DNA from: JBFLVQ01 sp040758525
GTDB lineage: Bacteria > Acidobacteriota > Blastocatellia > Chloracidobacteriales > JADJPF01
Direction of reading: 5' to 3'
Length of the DNA: 43,818 nt
NCBI GenBank assembly: GCA_040758525.1
Contig: JBFLVQ010000006.1
Span: 1 to 43,818 of the forward strand
A program made the position numbers and the translations under genes. The notes under the pieces are model-generated. The model saw nothing but the letters and a program-made list of their open reading frames with translations, did no database searches and had not been told where the DNA came from. Of this stretch, positions 1 to 7,796 are shown piece after piece (position 1 is the first letter of the stretch; each line of letters begins with the position of its first letter).

Positions 1-1056
1 GCTCTGCTCGAATATCTGCACCAGTGAGACTACCGATTGTTGGAAGCAATCCCGTAGCAGCCCATGCGAGTTCTCGACCTTAGCGTAAATTGGAGGAGCT
101 TGGCGTAGGTAGACAAATCCTACTAGCTCTCGCCCAAACACTTTCTTGAGATCCATCTGTAATGCATAGATACAAGCATCTATCGCGTTATAAACATTTG
201 GCGAGAGATTAGCGATCTTAAGCAGACGCGTCTCCATAAACTCTATCAGCAACTGTGTCTCTGAATTGATCAGTGAGAAGATCAGCAATGAATCTTTTAA
301 TGGACGATCATGACTGAGATCTGCAGCAATAAAATCTAGATAGCGTAGCAGGCGAAAGAATTCTAAGAAGACTTTTGCCATATCCTGACGCAATAGATCG
401 TTTTCAATACTTTTAACAATCGCGCCTAGACGTGTGTTCTCAATACGATCATATTGCGGTTTGAATTTGTAAGCGACCAGCAGCTCAATGTAGCGACAAC
501 GTTTGATCTCGCGATTGATCAGTTTGCCCATGCTGGTAAAGGTTTGAAAACTGACGGCAGGTAGTCGCACTAGGTCATCTATAATGACACGCAAGTCAGC
601 TAGTGATTCTGTTAATAGTGCTAGTGAATCTTCTGGAGTAGGTTGTAGTAGTAATGTTTCGATGTTTTGATCCATCGAGTGAACACGGCGCAATTGACTT
701 TCTACATAAGTATTAAAGCGTTTGATACCGGCGCTATCCTCACTCATAATCTCATTGGCAAGATAGCTCATACGCAATGTGACATTACGAACAATCTTCA
801 ACTCTTCAGTAAAATCGCGCCGTACAATATCTTTTATCTCTTGTTCTGAGAGAGGATGGTTTTTTACACGAAAGAAACGATCGAAACATTTGAGCCACAT
901 CTCTAGTTCAAATAGATAATTGGTCTTCTGCTCACGCCCAATTGTATCAAGCCAACGCTGTAATGAATTACGCCCACTAATAGAACTAGTAGACTGCTCT
1001 AGCGCCGCCTTGACCTCAGCAGTCAAGCCAGCCGTCTCTTTCTCCAAATTGCTCAT
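1..1056 (-). CDS. Unknown protein, 3' end beyond window
   Basis: An uninterrupted leftward reading frame of 352 codons runs from an ATG at 1056 off the left edge of the window, so the C-terminus is missing. I do not recognise the family. The protein opens MSNLEKETAGLTAEVKAA and is rich in Leu, Glu, Arg and Ile with no signal peptide or membrane segment, so it is probably a cytoplasmic, mostly alpha-helical protein. It contains several Asp/Glu/Arg-rich helices and two cysteines near CIYALQMDLKKVFGREL. The ribosome binding site is weak (a GGGAGCGG stretch about 10 bases upstream). It lies in the same direction as the LolA-like gene, 113 bases downstream of that gene's stop, so the two may be co-transcribed. 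The reality of the gene rests on the long stop-free frame; function is unknown. Confidence 0.8.
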   Translation of the reverse strand, partial: MSNLEKETAGLTAEVKAALEQSTSSISGRNSLQRWLDTIGREQKTNYLFELEMWLKCFDRFFRVKNHPLSEQEIKDIVRRDFTEELKIVRNVTLRMSYLANEIMSEDSAGIKRFNTYVESQLRRVHSMDQNIETLLLQPTPEDSLALLTESLADLRVIIDDLVRLPAVSFQTFTSMGKLINREIKRCRYIELLVAYKFKPQYDRIENTRLGAIVKSIENDLLRQDMAKVFLEFFRLLRYLDFIAADLSHDRPLKDSLLIFSLINSETQLLIEFMETRLLKIANLSPNVYNAIDACIYALQMDLKKVFGRELVGFVYLRQAPPIYAKVENSHGLLRDCFQQSVVSLVQIFEQS

Positions 1057-1169
1057 CTTACTTGCGCCGCTCCCAGGAAAGTTTCAATATCGCTACAAAA
1101 TACTAGATTGATTGGGAAAACACAAGCGTTACTATGGCTAGGCTGTGCCTAGAGCTTAGATTGTTATGG

Positions 1170-1961
1170 CTATTTCTCCTCACCTTCTACCTGAATCTTG
1201 ACATCAGAAGAGAAACGCTTGTAATTGGTATAACGCACCTCCATACGCATATGAATTGACCCGCCATTAGGAAAATCTAGGGTGTCATCAGCAAAAGTAT
1301 AGGTCGGAAACCAATATTTGCCATCAATGTTCTCACGGTAGGTCTCAAAGCGAGGAAAACGTTCCTCACCTTCAGGCAATCCCTTACCAAAAGTCTTGAC
1401 AATCTGTAGGTCACGGTCATCAACCCATATACGGCCAGCAAAGACGCGGTCACCACCCTGTTTATATTTTGGTATCGACTTAGGCTTTACATCAAAGACA
1501 TAGGTATCGATCTCATCAATCTTCTCTCTGCCAGCATAACTGATGTTGTATTTTGATAGTTCTTTAGATGTTAGTGAGAAGGGCTGCACTTCAGCCAAGT
1601 CTCTGAGATCGGTTTGAGTGATTACCAACCCCTGTAGGGTTGATTGTGGGAACCTGATGATACGCTCGTAACGCTTACCACTATCATCAAAGAGAACATC
1701 AGAAATACGATAGAATTCGCCGGTAGGTCGGTTGTTAAATCCTATCGTCTGTATACGAACTTCTTGACGGAAAGTATAGAAGTTGCGTGCCTCCTGAAAC
1801 TCGCTCTCCTTAGCAGCAAACTTCTTAATAATATTGTCAACATCTGGCGGTTGCTCTGCTGTGCGTATCTGACCCTGTGCCGCTACCCCTGTAACAACCG
1901 TCATAAACATTAACGCTAATGCAATCACTGCAAAGATTGCCTCAAATCGCTTCTTCAGCAT
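1170..1961 (-). CDS. Secreted LolA-like (outer membrane lipoprotein-sorting-like) protein
   Basis: The 263-residue product has a signal peptide (residues 1-28, KKR then a hydrophobic stretch ending GVAAQ). The mature part is a run of beta-strands, with motifs such as YTFRQEVRIQTIG, YERIIRF, GREKIDEIDTYVFDVKPK and GRIWVDDRDLQIVKTFG. These resemble the LolA/LolB-like fold proteins often annotated in Acidobacteria as outer membrane lipoprotein-sorting protein. LolA itself carries lipoproteins across the periplasm; this protein may only share the fold, so transport of lipoproteins is inference. The start ATG at 1961 has a GGAG ribosome binding site about 8 bases upstream. It is followed in the same direction by the unknown partial gene. 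Confidence 0.75.
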   Translation of the reverse strand: MLKKRFEAIFAVIALALMFMTVVTGVAAQGQIRTAEQPPDVDNIIKKFAAKESEFQEARNFYTFRQEVRIQTIGFNNRPTGEFYRISDVLFDDSGKRYERIIRFPQSTLQGLVITQTDLRDLAEVQPFSLTSKELSKYNISYAGREKIDEIDTYVFDVKPKSIPKYKQGGDRVFAGRIWVDDRDLQIVKTFGKGLPEGEERFPRFETYRENIDGKYWFPTYTFADDTLDFPNGGSIHMRMEVRYTNYKRFSSDVKIQVEGEEK

Positions 1962-2068
1962 ACTAACTACTCCATTCCTGCCAATTTAAAAGCTCTGTTC
2001 GGCAACTAACGGGATGAATTTTAACATCTTGCTAACGCTTTTGACAGCGCCTCCCTCCCTATTTTGTC

Positions 2069-2098
2069 TTGACGACTTTCTAATGCTCGGCTTACTAT
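2069..2098 (+). promoter_or_regulatory. Candidate sigma-70 promoter for the RHH gene
   Basis: TTGACG (2069-2074) and TACTAT (2093-2098) are separated by 18 bases, about 80 bases upstream of the ATG at 2185. Assigned by consensus match only. Confidence 0.45.
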
Positions 2099-2184
2099 GT
2101 TTCTACATAATCCGTAATCCCCTAACAAAATTACGAATGATAATATTAATGACGGTATTTAAGGAGAAATAAGGAGGTGAGCTG

Positions 2185-2628
2185 ATGGCAGAAAAACGTG
2201 AATATGAAGAAGGAGAGATTATCATTGAGGAAAAGATCGTTGATGCGCAAGGCAAACCGGCAGAGGTAACGCCTAAGCCAAGTAGCGGAGAGCCCCGTGC
2301 AACCGGCAGTTTAGAAGGTATTGCCTCACAAGTGCGGGAGCTAGCACAAAAGATTCCTGAATCAATTGGCAAGGCGATTGAGACTGCCCTCTCGGCGCGC
2401 GAGCATGTTGTAATGGTACGCGTCAATGATGAGTCATTAACAAAACTTGATCATCTGGTAGAAGCAGGGATTTTCAAGAGCCGATCAGAATCGGCGGCTT
2501 TTCTTATCAGTGAAGGGATCAAGGGACAATCTGCGCTCTTTGAGCGTATTTCTAACAAGATTGAAGAGATTAACCGGTTGCGTAGCGAGTTAAAAAACAT
2601 TATTGGGCAGGAAGTCAATAATAAGTAG
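2185..2628 (+). CDS. Ribbon-helix-helix domain protein
   Basis: This 147-residue acidic protein has an N-terminal low-complexity part (Glu-rich, then Pro-rich around residues 20-50), an amphipathic helix (about 52-70), and a ribbon-helix-helix-like module at about residues 77-115. The module shows a beta-strand (MVRVND), then ESLTKLDHLVEAGIFKSRS and SAAFLISEGI, the usual spacing of a CopG/Arc-type fold. The C-terminus (about 120-142) is a helix with a coiled-coil-like pattern. Such domains bind DNA as dimers and often regulate their own or nearby genes, but no target can be named here. There is no toxin gene beside it, so an antitoxin role is not supported. A very strong Shine-Dalgarno (AAGGAGG, 2171-2177) fixes the ATG at 2185. 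A strong hairpin lies just downstream. Confidence 0.75.
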   Translation: MAEKREYEEGEIIIEEKIVDAQGKPAEVTPKPSSGEPRATGSLEGIASQVRELAQKIPESIGKAIETALSAREHVVMVRVNDESLTKLDHLVEAGIFKSRSESAAFLISEGIKGQSALFERISNKIEEINRLRSELKNIIGQEVNNK

Positions 2629-2676
2629 CACTAGCAGCGACTTTCTCCCGCCTATCCCTTTAATTATCAGAAGTAG

Positions 2677-2728
2677 GGTTGCTGTCGTGGGTGATCAGCT
2701 AACAATCTGATGTAGAGGGGCAGCAACC
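2677..2728 (+). terminator. Nested inverted repeat after the RHH gene
   Basis: GGTTGCTG (2677-2684) pairs with CAGCAACC (2721-2728), and inside it ATCAG (2694-2698) pairs with CTGAT (2707-2711) around an 8-base loop. The two interior strands are both 9 bases, so the structure is symmetric. There is no T-run, so it is either a weak terminator, an mRNA 3' stabiliser, or an operator. The rest of the 304-base gap 2629-2932 holds the promoter at 2784. Confidence 0.4.
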
Positions 2729-2783
2729 ATTAATATACTATTATCATCTTCAATGCTGGCAACTAGATTTATCTTTTAAAAGT

Positions 2784-2813
2784 TTGACAAGGAAATTTAC
2801 CCTATGATATAAG
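2784..2813 (+). promoter_or_regulatory. Candidate sigma-70 promoter for the lytic transglycosylase
   Basis: A perfect -35 TTGACA (2784-2789) and TATAAG (2808-2813) are separated by 18 bases. The predicted leader to the ATG at 2933 is about 115 bases. Confidence 0.6.
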
Positions 2814-2932
2814 CAGAGTACCCATTAGAACAGGCAATAGGCATCAGTCTATTCTCAGCCTGTTCGCATATTTTGGAAGCCATATTTCAGAATCAGAAGC
2901 TAGCGAATCTTATAACGAAGGGAAAATAGGCG

Positions 2933-4531
2933 ATGGCGCTTAAGAAGCTCTTTTTGTTTGGTGCTGCTTTTTTGGCACTAGGAGCCGTCTCGACGGAAGG
3001 TTACGCATCACAAACTCCCACGCCCACTACCTCCGCTAACGGAAAAACCCAGTTTAGTCAGCCTGCACAGAAAGGAGAGTGTCCGGAAAACGTTCAGCGT
3101 GTAATCAATGCGGCTGATCAGCATTACCGCTTAGGTGTAGATCATTTCAATAATGGGCGCTATGAACTGGCGCGTAATGAGTTTGACCGTGCCGTTGACC
3201 TGTTGTTACAAGCTGAGCCGGAAGTACGACAAAATAGTTACTTTCACACCTATTATCTGGAACTTGTAGATCGTATACATAAACATCAGATAATTGCTCA
3301 ACAACAAGGCAGTGAAGGATTTACCCAGCAACCGCTAGAGCTCTCGCCGCTTGATGAATTAGCTAAGATCGATCTTGATGCCGAGGGTGTGCCCCGTACT
3401 GGCACAGTCGATTTAAGTGGCTTGGGTATTCAGTTTACTACTAACACTGCGATGATCGAGCCAGCCGTTATTCAATTTATCAATTTCTTTACACAAGGCA
3501 AGGGCCGTATAACCATGGAGACGGGTCTACGCCGTTCTGGTCGTTTTCGTGCTATGGTTGAGCGCATCTTCAAGGAAGAGGGTGTACCGCTCGATATTAT
3601 TTGGCTGGCTCAGGTTGAATCTGTCTGGATACCACATGCTCTCTCCTCAGCCGCCGCCAAAGGCATATGGCAATTTATTCCTAGTACTGGCGAGCGCTTT
3701 GGCCTCAGTCAGGATGCTTGGATCGATGAGCGTGTCTCACCAGAGAAATCGACTCGTGCAGCCGCACGTTATCTCAAATTCCTCAATGAGTTCTTTGCTG
3801 GCGATTGGCTACTGGCAATGGGCGCCTATAACTGTGGTGAGCATCGTGTTGATCGTGCTATTGGGCGCTGTGGTTATGCGGATTTCTGGGCACTCTATAA
3901 TCGCAATCTGCTGCCTATGGAGACCCGCAATTATGTGCCTGCCATCCTTGCCGTAATGGTTATTGCCAAAAATCCCGAGAAATATGGTTTTAATGTTCAA
4001 CCCGAAGAGCCTTGGGATCATGACACTTTTGATTTACAGGCACAGATTGATCTACGTGTTGTCAGTTCCCTACTTAATATTCCTTATGAAACGATTCGCG
4101 ATCTGAATCCTGAGCTAAAGCGTGGTATCACTCCGCCAAGCGGTTATACACTACGTCTACCCAAGAACAGCCGTGAGCAGTTCGAGGTTGCTTTTAATGC
4201 GCTTACCCCTGATCAATATCTATCGCGTCCGCTGTCACTTAATACCGAGCTTGCAGCCAGTGGACGTGGCAGTCACTATAAGACCCGTTATGTCAAACAT
4301 GTAACTCGCGCTGGAGAGACCCTTAATGCGGTTGCTGCCCGTTATGGTATCTCTTCCAATGAGTTGGCACGCCGTAATGGCTTGAGCGAATCGACACAGT
4401 TACGTCGTGGCCAGAGATTGGTCGTACCAATTCAGGTAAGTTCAGGACGTGTTCGTTACAAAGTTAAGAACGCAACAGCCAAGAGTGTTTATAAAGGGCG
4501 CACCATTAAATCCAAGCGGCGTAGCCGCTAA
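2933..4531 (+). CDS. mltD: MltD-like membrane-bound/secreted lytic murein transglycosylase
   Basis: The 532-residue protein has a signal peptide (about 1-25), a helical region (about 45-115), a transglycosylase SLT domain (about 205-320) and one clear C-terminal LysM peptidoglycan-binding domain (about 456-503). A degenerate LysM-like stretch lies near 375-410. The SLT domain shows the expected catalytic glutamate in the motif QVESVW (E229), then AAKGIWQFIPSTGERFGL and MGAYNCGE. Family members cleave the MurNAc-GlcNAc bond of peptidoglycan and form 1,6-anhydro ends. There is no lipobox cysteine in the signal peptide, unlike Escherichia coli MltD, so it is probably periplasmic and held by LysM. 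The tail is very basic. It stands alone, with its own promoter and a strong terminator. Confidence 0.9.
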   Translation: MALKKLFLFGAAFLALGAVSTEGYASQTPTPTTSANGKTQFSQPAQKGECPENVQRVINAADQHYRLGVDHFNNGRYELARNEFDRAVDLLLQAEPEVRQNSYFHTYYLELVDRIHKHQIIAQQQGSEGFTQQPLELSPLDELAKIDLDAEGVPRTGTVDLSGLGIQFTTNTAMIEPAVIQFINFFTQGKGRITMETGLRRSGRFRAMVERIFKEEGVPLDIIWLAQVESVWIPHALSSAAAKGIWQFIPSTGERFGLSQDAWIDERVSPEKSTRAAARYLKFLNEFFAGDWLLAMGAYNCGEHRVDRAIGRCGYADFWALYNRNLLPMETRNYVPAILAVMVIAKNPEKYGFNVQPEEPWDHDTFDLQAQIDLRVVSSLLNIPYETIRDLNPELKRGITPPSGYTLRLPKNSREQFEVAFNALTPDQYLSRPLSLNTELAASGRGSHYKTRYVKHVTRAGETLNAVAARYGISSNELARRNGLSESTQLRRGQRLVVPIQVSSGRVRYKVKNATAKSVYKGRTIKSKRRSR

Positions 4532-4554
4532 ATAGTAATAATCTCCCCTCCAAG

Positions 4555-4590
4555 ATCCGCGAATGGCAGCATTCGCGGATTTTTTATTTT
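4555..4590 (+). terminator. Strong Rho-independent terminator after the transglycosylase gene
   Basis: An 11-bp perfect stem, ATCCGCGAATG (4555-4565) with CATTCGCGGAT (4570-4580), has a GCAG tetraloop and is followed by TTTTTATTTT. Confidence 0.92.
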
Positions 4591-4733
4591 CCTGCGCTTG
4601 AATCCTAACAAGAAAAAATGTTATCAATGTAGCATTCTGTAATTACACCTAACGGTTGGATACAAATTTTTATGTTGTCCGCCTATAGTAAAGACCTGTG
4701 TCCCCTCACACAGGCGTATAATGGGAGCCTTTC

Positions 4734-5483
4734 GTGCTGATCGGAAACTTGAAAGATCGGCCCTTGCCGCAATTGCTTTATCAGATGTACGCTGCCAAAG
4801 CGACTGGTACGTTAATGATCTCAATGAATGATTTACGTAAGGCGATTCTAATAGATAAAGGTGAGATTATTTCTGCCTACTCTAATCTACGTGAAGACAG
4901 TCTAGGCGAAGTATTATTACGTTCGGGTCGCATTACTGTTGAGGAATATCTAGAGACAGAAACGCTTACTAAAAATGGACGGCGCTTTGGCACAGTGCTG
5001 CTTGAGAAAGGCAAGATCACACAGACCGAGCTAAGCACTCAGATGAGTTATCAGGTGCTTAGTATAATTTATAGTCTCTTTCTCTGGCATATAGGCCATC
5101 TAGAATTTGCCGATGGTAAACTGCCAGCTAAAGACCTACCAGACCTTGATATCTCAACTCTAGGCATTATTCTGCGAGGCATTAAATTGATCCGTAGCTG
5201 GGATCAAATTCGCAAAGTGATCGATTCGCTGGATGATGAGCTGGAGCGTGTATCAGATTATCAAGAACGTCTTAAACAACTACAGCTCACTCGCGACGAG
5301 ATGGCTATTTTTGAGATGGTTGAGTCGGGAGTAACGATCCGAGATATTCTTTTACTTAGCAATCTTAACTCCTTTGAAACCTGTCGGCTATTAATGGGAT
5401 ATATTGTGATCGAGCTACTACAGAAACGTGATATGCCAAGTTGGGTAATACCGGAAAATGCTCAAACTGATATAGAAATCTAG
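4734..5483 (+). CDS. DUF4388 (PATAN-type) domain protein
   Basis: The 249-residue protein starts MLIGNLKDRPLPQLLYQM, followed by KATGTLMI, KAILIDKGEIISA and SLGEVLLRSGRIT. This is the pattern of the DUF4388/PATAN domain (residues about 3-120), found in many environmental bacteria in response-regulator-like and surface-motility proteins. The second half (about 145-245) is helical with winged-helix-like character. There is no signal peptide, so it is cytoplasmic. The start is a GTG at 4734 with GGGAG 6 bases upstream (4723-4727); the nearby ATG at 4721 is out of frame. Location between a cell-wall enzyme and exported CsgG-like proteins gives no direct clue. A role in polarity or motility signalling would be inference. 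Confidence 0.75.
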   Translation: MLIGNLKDRPLPQLLYQMYAAKATGTLMISMNDLRKAILIDKGEIISAYSNLREDSLGEVLLRSGRITVEEYLETETLTKNGRRFGTVLLEKGKITQTELSTQMSYQVLSIIYSLFLWHIGHLEFADGKLPAKDLPDLDISTLGIILRGIKLIRSWDQIRKVIDSLDDELERVSDYQERLKQLQLTRDEMAIFEMVESGVTIRDILLLSNLNSFETCRLLMGYIVIELLQKRDMPSWVIPENAQTDIEI

Positions 5484-5512
5484 ACAAAATAGAATCTGAA
5501 TTAGGCAATCCG

Positions 5513-5542
5513 TTGACATCGCGATAGCAAGCCACCTATACT
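5513..5542 (+). promoter_or_regulatory. Promoter of the first csgG-like gene
   Basis: TTGACA (5513-5518) and TATACT (5537-5542) have an 18-base spacer. The second paralogue has the same two hexamers and spacing (6637-6666). Predicted start of transcription is near 5549, just ahead of the triple repeat. Confidence 0.7.
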
Positions 5543-5558
5543 CGGTTGTTGCTCTATC

Positions 5559-5597
5559 AGTCTCTCTAGGCAGTCTCTCTAGGCAATCTCTCTAGGG
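5559..5597 (+). repeat. Three tandem 13-bp repeats in a 5' leader
   Basis: AGTCTCTCTAGGC occurs at 5559-5571 and 5572-5584, followed by the variant AATCTCTCTAGGG at 5585-5597. The array lies between the promoter and the Shine-Dalgarno of the first csgG-like gene and is absent upstream of the paralogue. Confidence 0.9.
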
Positions 5598-5625
5598 ACT
5601 AGTCAGTACGTGGGAGGGGGTTATT

Positions 5626-6612
5626 ATGAGGTTAGCTTGCAAGGTGATGACAATTATTCTCGTTTTGGTGTTTATACAGTTGGTAAACCCTACTGTAGCT
5701 AATGCCCAACGTAAGAGTGGTGCCCGCCCCGCTGTCGAGGATACTAAATCAGAGACAAAATCGAATCAAAAGGGTGGCAAGCCACGCATAATTATAACTG
5801 CTGGTGCGACTCCTACCGCACTCTGGACAGTAGATATCACGGGTTCAGAGTTGGAGAATGCGCTAGTGCAATCGGGTCGCTTCAGTGTGCTTTCGCGTAG
5901 TGCCTTTGACACAATATTGCGAGAGCAGAAGCTTGCCCAAACCGACCTCGCCGATCCTAGTAAGGCGACCGAGATCGGTAAAATCCTCACTGCCCGCTAT
6001 GCAGTAATTGGCAAGTGCCTGTCTGCAGAGGTCAAATCTGACCTTATCCCCTTTGTCAATGTTAAGAAGAATAAGCTAAATGTTGTTGTGCAGATGCAGC
6101 TTATCGATGTAGAGACAGGCCAAATTATGGATTCTTACCAGTATAAGGATAAAGTTGAACTCACCTCCTCGGTAGTCAACGAAAAGACGATCAGTCCAGA
6201 AGATTATCGTAATCTGATGCGCAGTTTTGCCAGCCAATTTCTGAATCGCTTGAGTATTGTCGTACCAGTTGAAGGACTGGTGGTATTAGTAAGAGGTAAT
6301 GAAGTAGCGATCGATGTAGGCGCAGAAGCAGCGGTAAAACCTGGAGCGGAATTTGAGGTCTTTACACAAGGTGATCCAATACGTAATTCTGCTGGGGAGA
6401 TAATCTCTTACGATCGCACTCTATACGGCAAAATAAGGGTTGTACGGGTCGAGCCTAAGATTGCCTGGGCTGAGGTACTACAGACCTATAGCGAGGGCGG
6501 ACAGCCAGATGCTGCACCTAATACAACTCGTATCAGGCGAGATTATAATGTGAAACAGATTAGCCTTACCCCACCACCTAACACTGAGGAGCCGAAAAAG
6601 AAGAAGAAATAG
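5626..6612 (+). CDS. Secreted CsgG-like protein, copy 1
   Basis: The 328-residue product has a signal peptide (about 1-28, ending ANAQ) and a CsgG-like domain at about residues 50-210. Recognisable parts are the early strand KPRIIITAG, then ELENALVQSGRFSVLSRS, ILTARYAVIGKCLSAE, NVVVQMQLIDVETGQIMDS and the helix before position 215. CsgG forms the outer-membrane curli export pore and is a lipoprotein; here there is no lipobox cysteine after the signal peptide, so a soluble periplasmic or surface-associated relative is more likely. A second module (about 215-300) looks like a small beta-barrel (VEGLVVLVRGNEVAIDVG, KPGAEFEVFTQGDPIRN). The C-terminus is Lys-rich (EEPKKKKK). The GGGAGGGGG ribosome site supports the ATG at 5626. 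It has a tandem paralogue downstream. Confidence 0.8.
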   Translation: MRLACKVMTIILVLVFIQLVNPTVANAQRKSGARPAVEDTKSETKSNQKGGKPRIIITAGATPTALWTVDITGSELENALVQSGRFSVLSRSAFDTILREQKLAQTDLADPSKATEIGKILTARYAVIGKCLSAEVKSDLIPFVNVKKNKLNVVVQMQLIDVETGQIMDSYQYKDKVELTSSVVNEKTISPEDYRNLMRSFASQFLNRLSIVVPVEGLVVLVRGNEVAIDVGAEAAVKPGAEFEVFTQGDPIRNSAGEIISYDRTLYGKIRVVRVEPKIAWAEVLQTYSEGGQPDAAPNTTRIRRDYNVKQISLTPPPNTEEPKKKKK

Positions 6613-6620
6613 CCTATCAA

Positions 6621-6632
6621 GCGGTTAACCGC
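6621..6632. promoter_or_regulatory. 12-bp perfect palindrome next to a -35 box
   Basis: GCGGTTAACCGC is fully palindromic and ends 4 bases before the TTGACA of the second csgG-like promoter. Its position suits an operator, but the match could be chance; no second copy was seen upstream of copy 1. Confidence 0.3.
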
Positions 6633-6636
6633 TCTG

Positions 6637-6666
6637 TTGACACTATTGTGTCCAGCCCAATATACT
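6637..6666 (+). promoter_or_regulatory. Promoter of the second csgG-like gene
   Basis: TTGACA (6637-6642) and TATACT (6661-6666) with an 18-base spacer duplicate the arrangement at 5513-5542, including the CG that follows the -10 box. Confidence 0.7.
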
Positions 6667-6726
6667 CGTCTTTTAGCGGTATCGACTCGATTAGGGGTGG
6701 AGTGAAGATTATCGAAAGGAGTCTTT

Positions 6727-7716
6727 ATGAGACTAGCTAGCAAGTTATTGATGTTGTTTGCTGTTGTCGGTCTGCTCATGCAACTCGGCAGCTTCGCGCC
6801 CGTATACGCACAGCGTAAAGGGGAAGTAAAAGATGATGGCAAACCCAAGGTTATTGTGGCGGGTGATGCCGCCAGTAGTGCCTCCTGGACACAGGAGATC
6901 ACGCTCGCTGAATTGGAAACTGCAATGGTACAATCTGGACGCTTTACCGTGCTTTCGCGCTCTTCATTAGATCAAATACTCTCCGAACAGCGACTTGCTC
7001 AATCTGACCTGGCTGATCCTGGCAAAGCAACAGCAGTGGGAAAACTTCTCACCGCGCGTTACGCTATCATTGGTAAGTGTGTCAGCGCAGAAGAGAAAGA
7101 GTCTGGTGGTGGTGCCAAAATTGGTGGCTTTGGCAGTGTTGGTGGCAAGAAGAAAGAGATGAATGTCGTCGTCAAGATTCAACTTATTGATGTTGAAACC
7201 TCTCAGATTGTTAACTCACAGGAATATAAGGATACCGTCAAGATCGAAGGTAAATCCGGCTCGGCTAATGTGCCTAAAGTGGGTACGGTAGGTGGAGGTG
7301 GAGATAAAGAACTACCTCGTGAGTCAGCCTACCGCGAGATGGTAAAGAAATGGTCAAGCGATTTCGTTTCCCGTATTAGCTCTTCAGCCGGTGGTTCATC
7401 TGCGATTGTCTCTTCTATTGAAGGTTTAGTGGTTGCCGTGCGTGGCAATGAAGTAGCGATTGATAAAGGCAACAATGCCTCGGTTAAAGAAGGTATGGTC
7501 TTTGAGGTCTTCACTGAAGGCGAGCCTATACGCAATGCCGCTGGTGAGATTCTCTCTCGTGACAAGATCAAGCATGGTCGTATAAAGATTGTACGCGTAG
7601 AGGAAAAGCTTGCTTGGGGCGAGATTTTGAGAACCTTTGACGATAAACAGAGTCTTGATCCTACTCCCAATCCGGATCGCATCAAGCGCGATTACTCCGT
7701 TAGACAGGCCAAGTAA
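6727..7716 (+). CDS. Secreted CsgG-like protein, copy 2
   Basis: This 329-residue protein is a clear paralogue of the product at 5626-6612. They share the blocks GRFTVLSRSSLDQIL, LAQSDLADPGKAT, LLTARYAIIGKCVSAE and the C-terminal module with EGLVVAVRGNEVAIDKG and EVFTEGEPIRNAAGEIL. It has a signal peptide (about 1-29, ending VYAQ), a CsgG-like domain (about 40-230) and the small beta module (about 235-310). It differs from copy 1 by a Gly/Lys-rich insertion (about residues 120-140), a second Gly-rich insertion (about 175-200) and the lack of the Lys tail. There is no lipobox cysteine. The GAAAGGAG ribosome binding site fits the ATG at 6727. Two diverged copies with separate promoters suggest different expression or a mixed oligomer; that is inference. 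Confidence 0.8.
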   Translation: MRLASKLLMLFAVVGLLMQLGSFAPVYAQRKGEVKDDGKPKVIVAGDAASSASWTQEITLAELETAMVQSGRFTVLSRSSLDQILSEQRLAQSDLADPGKATAVGKLLTARYAIIGKCVSAEEKESGGGAKIGGFGSVGGKKKEMNVVVKIQLIDVETSQIVNSQEYKDTVKIEGKSGSANVPKVGTVGGGGDKELPRESAYREMVKKWSSDFVSRISSSAGGSSAIVSSIEGLVVAVRGNEVAIDKGNNASVKEGMVFEVFTEGEPIRNAAGEILSRDKIKHGRIKIVRVEEKLAWGEILRTFDDKQSLDPTPNPDRIKRDYSVRQAK

Positions 7717-7732
7717 CGATTAACCTTGCTGC

Positions 7733-7761
7733 AATAGGGCACAGATAAACTGTGCCCTATT
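7733..7761 (+). terminator. Strong hairpin after the second csgG-like gene
   Basis: AATAGGGCACAG (7733-7744) pairs perfectly with CTGTGCCCTATT (7750-7761) around a 5-base loop. Only two further T residues do not form a real T-run, so termination may be partial and read-through into the next gene is possible. Confidence 0.6.
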
Positions 7762-7796
7762 TACCTGCCGCGCCCGCAACTTTTTAAGGAGTAACC

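Noticed and set aside
667..1111. Small rightward frames opposite the first gene
   Set aside because: They are shadows of the long stop-free leftward frame 1-1056.
2103..2426. 107-codon leftward frame opposite the RHH gene
   Set aside because: The rightward gene has a strong ribosome site and a recognisable domain; the opposite frame is composition-driven.
2185..2628. Antitoxin of a toxin-antitoxin pair
   Set aside because: No small toxin gene on either side; the next gene is a lytic transglycosylase with its own promoter.
5559..5597. CRISPR array
   Set aside because: The three 13-bp units are directly joined with no spacers and are too short.
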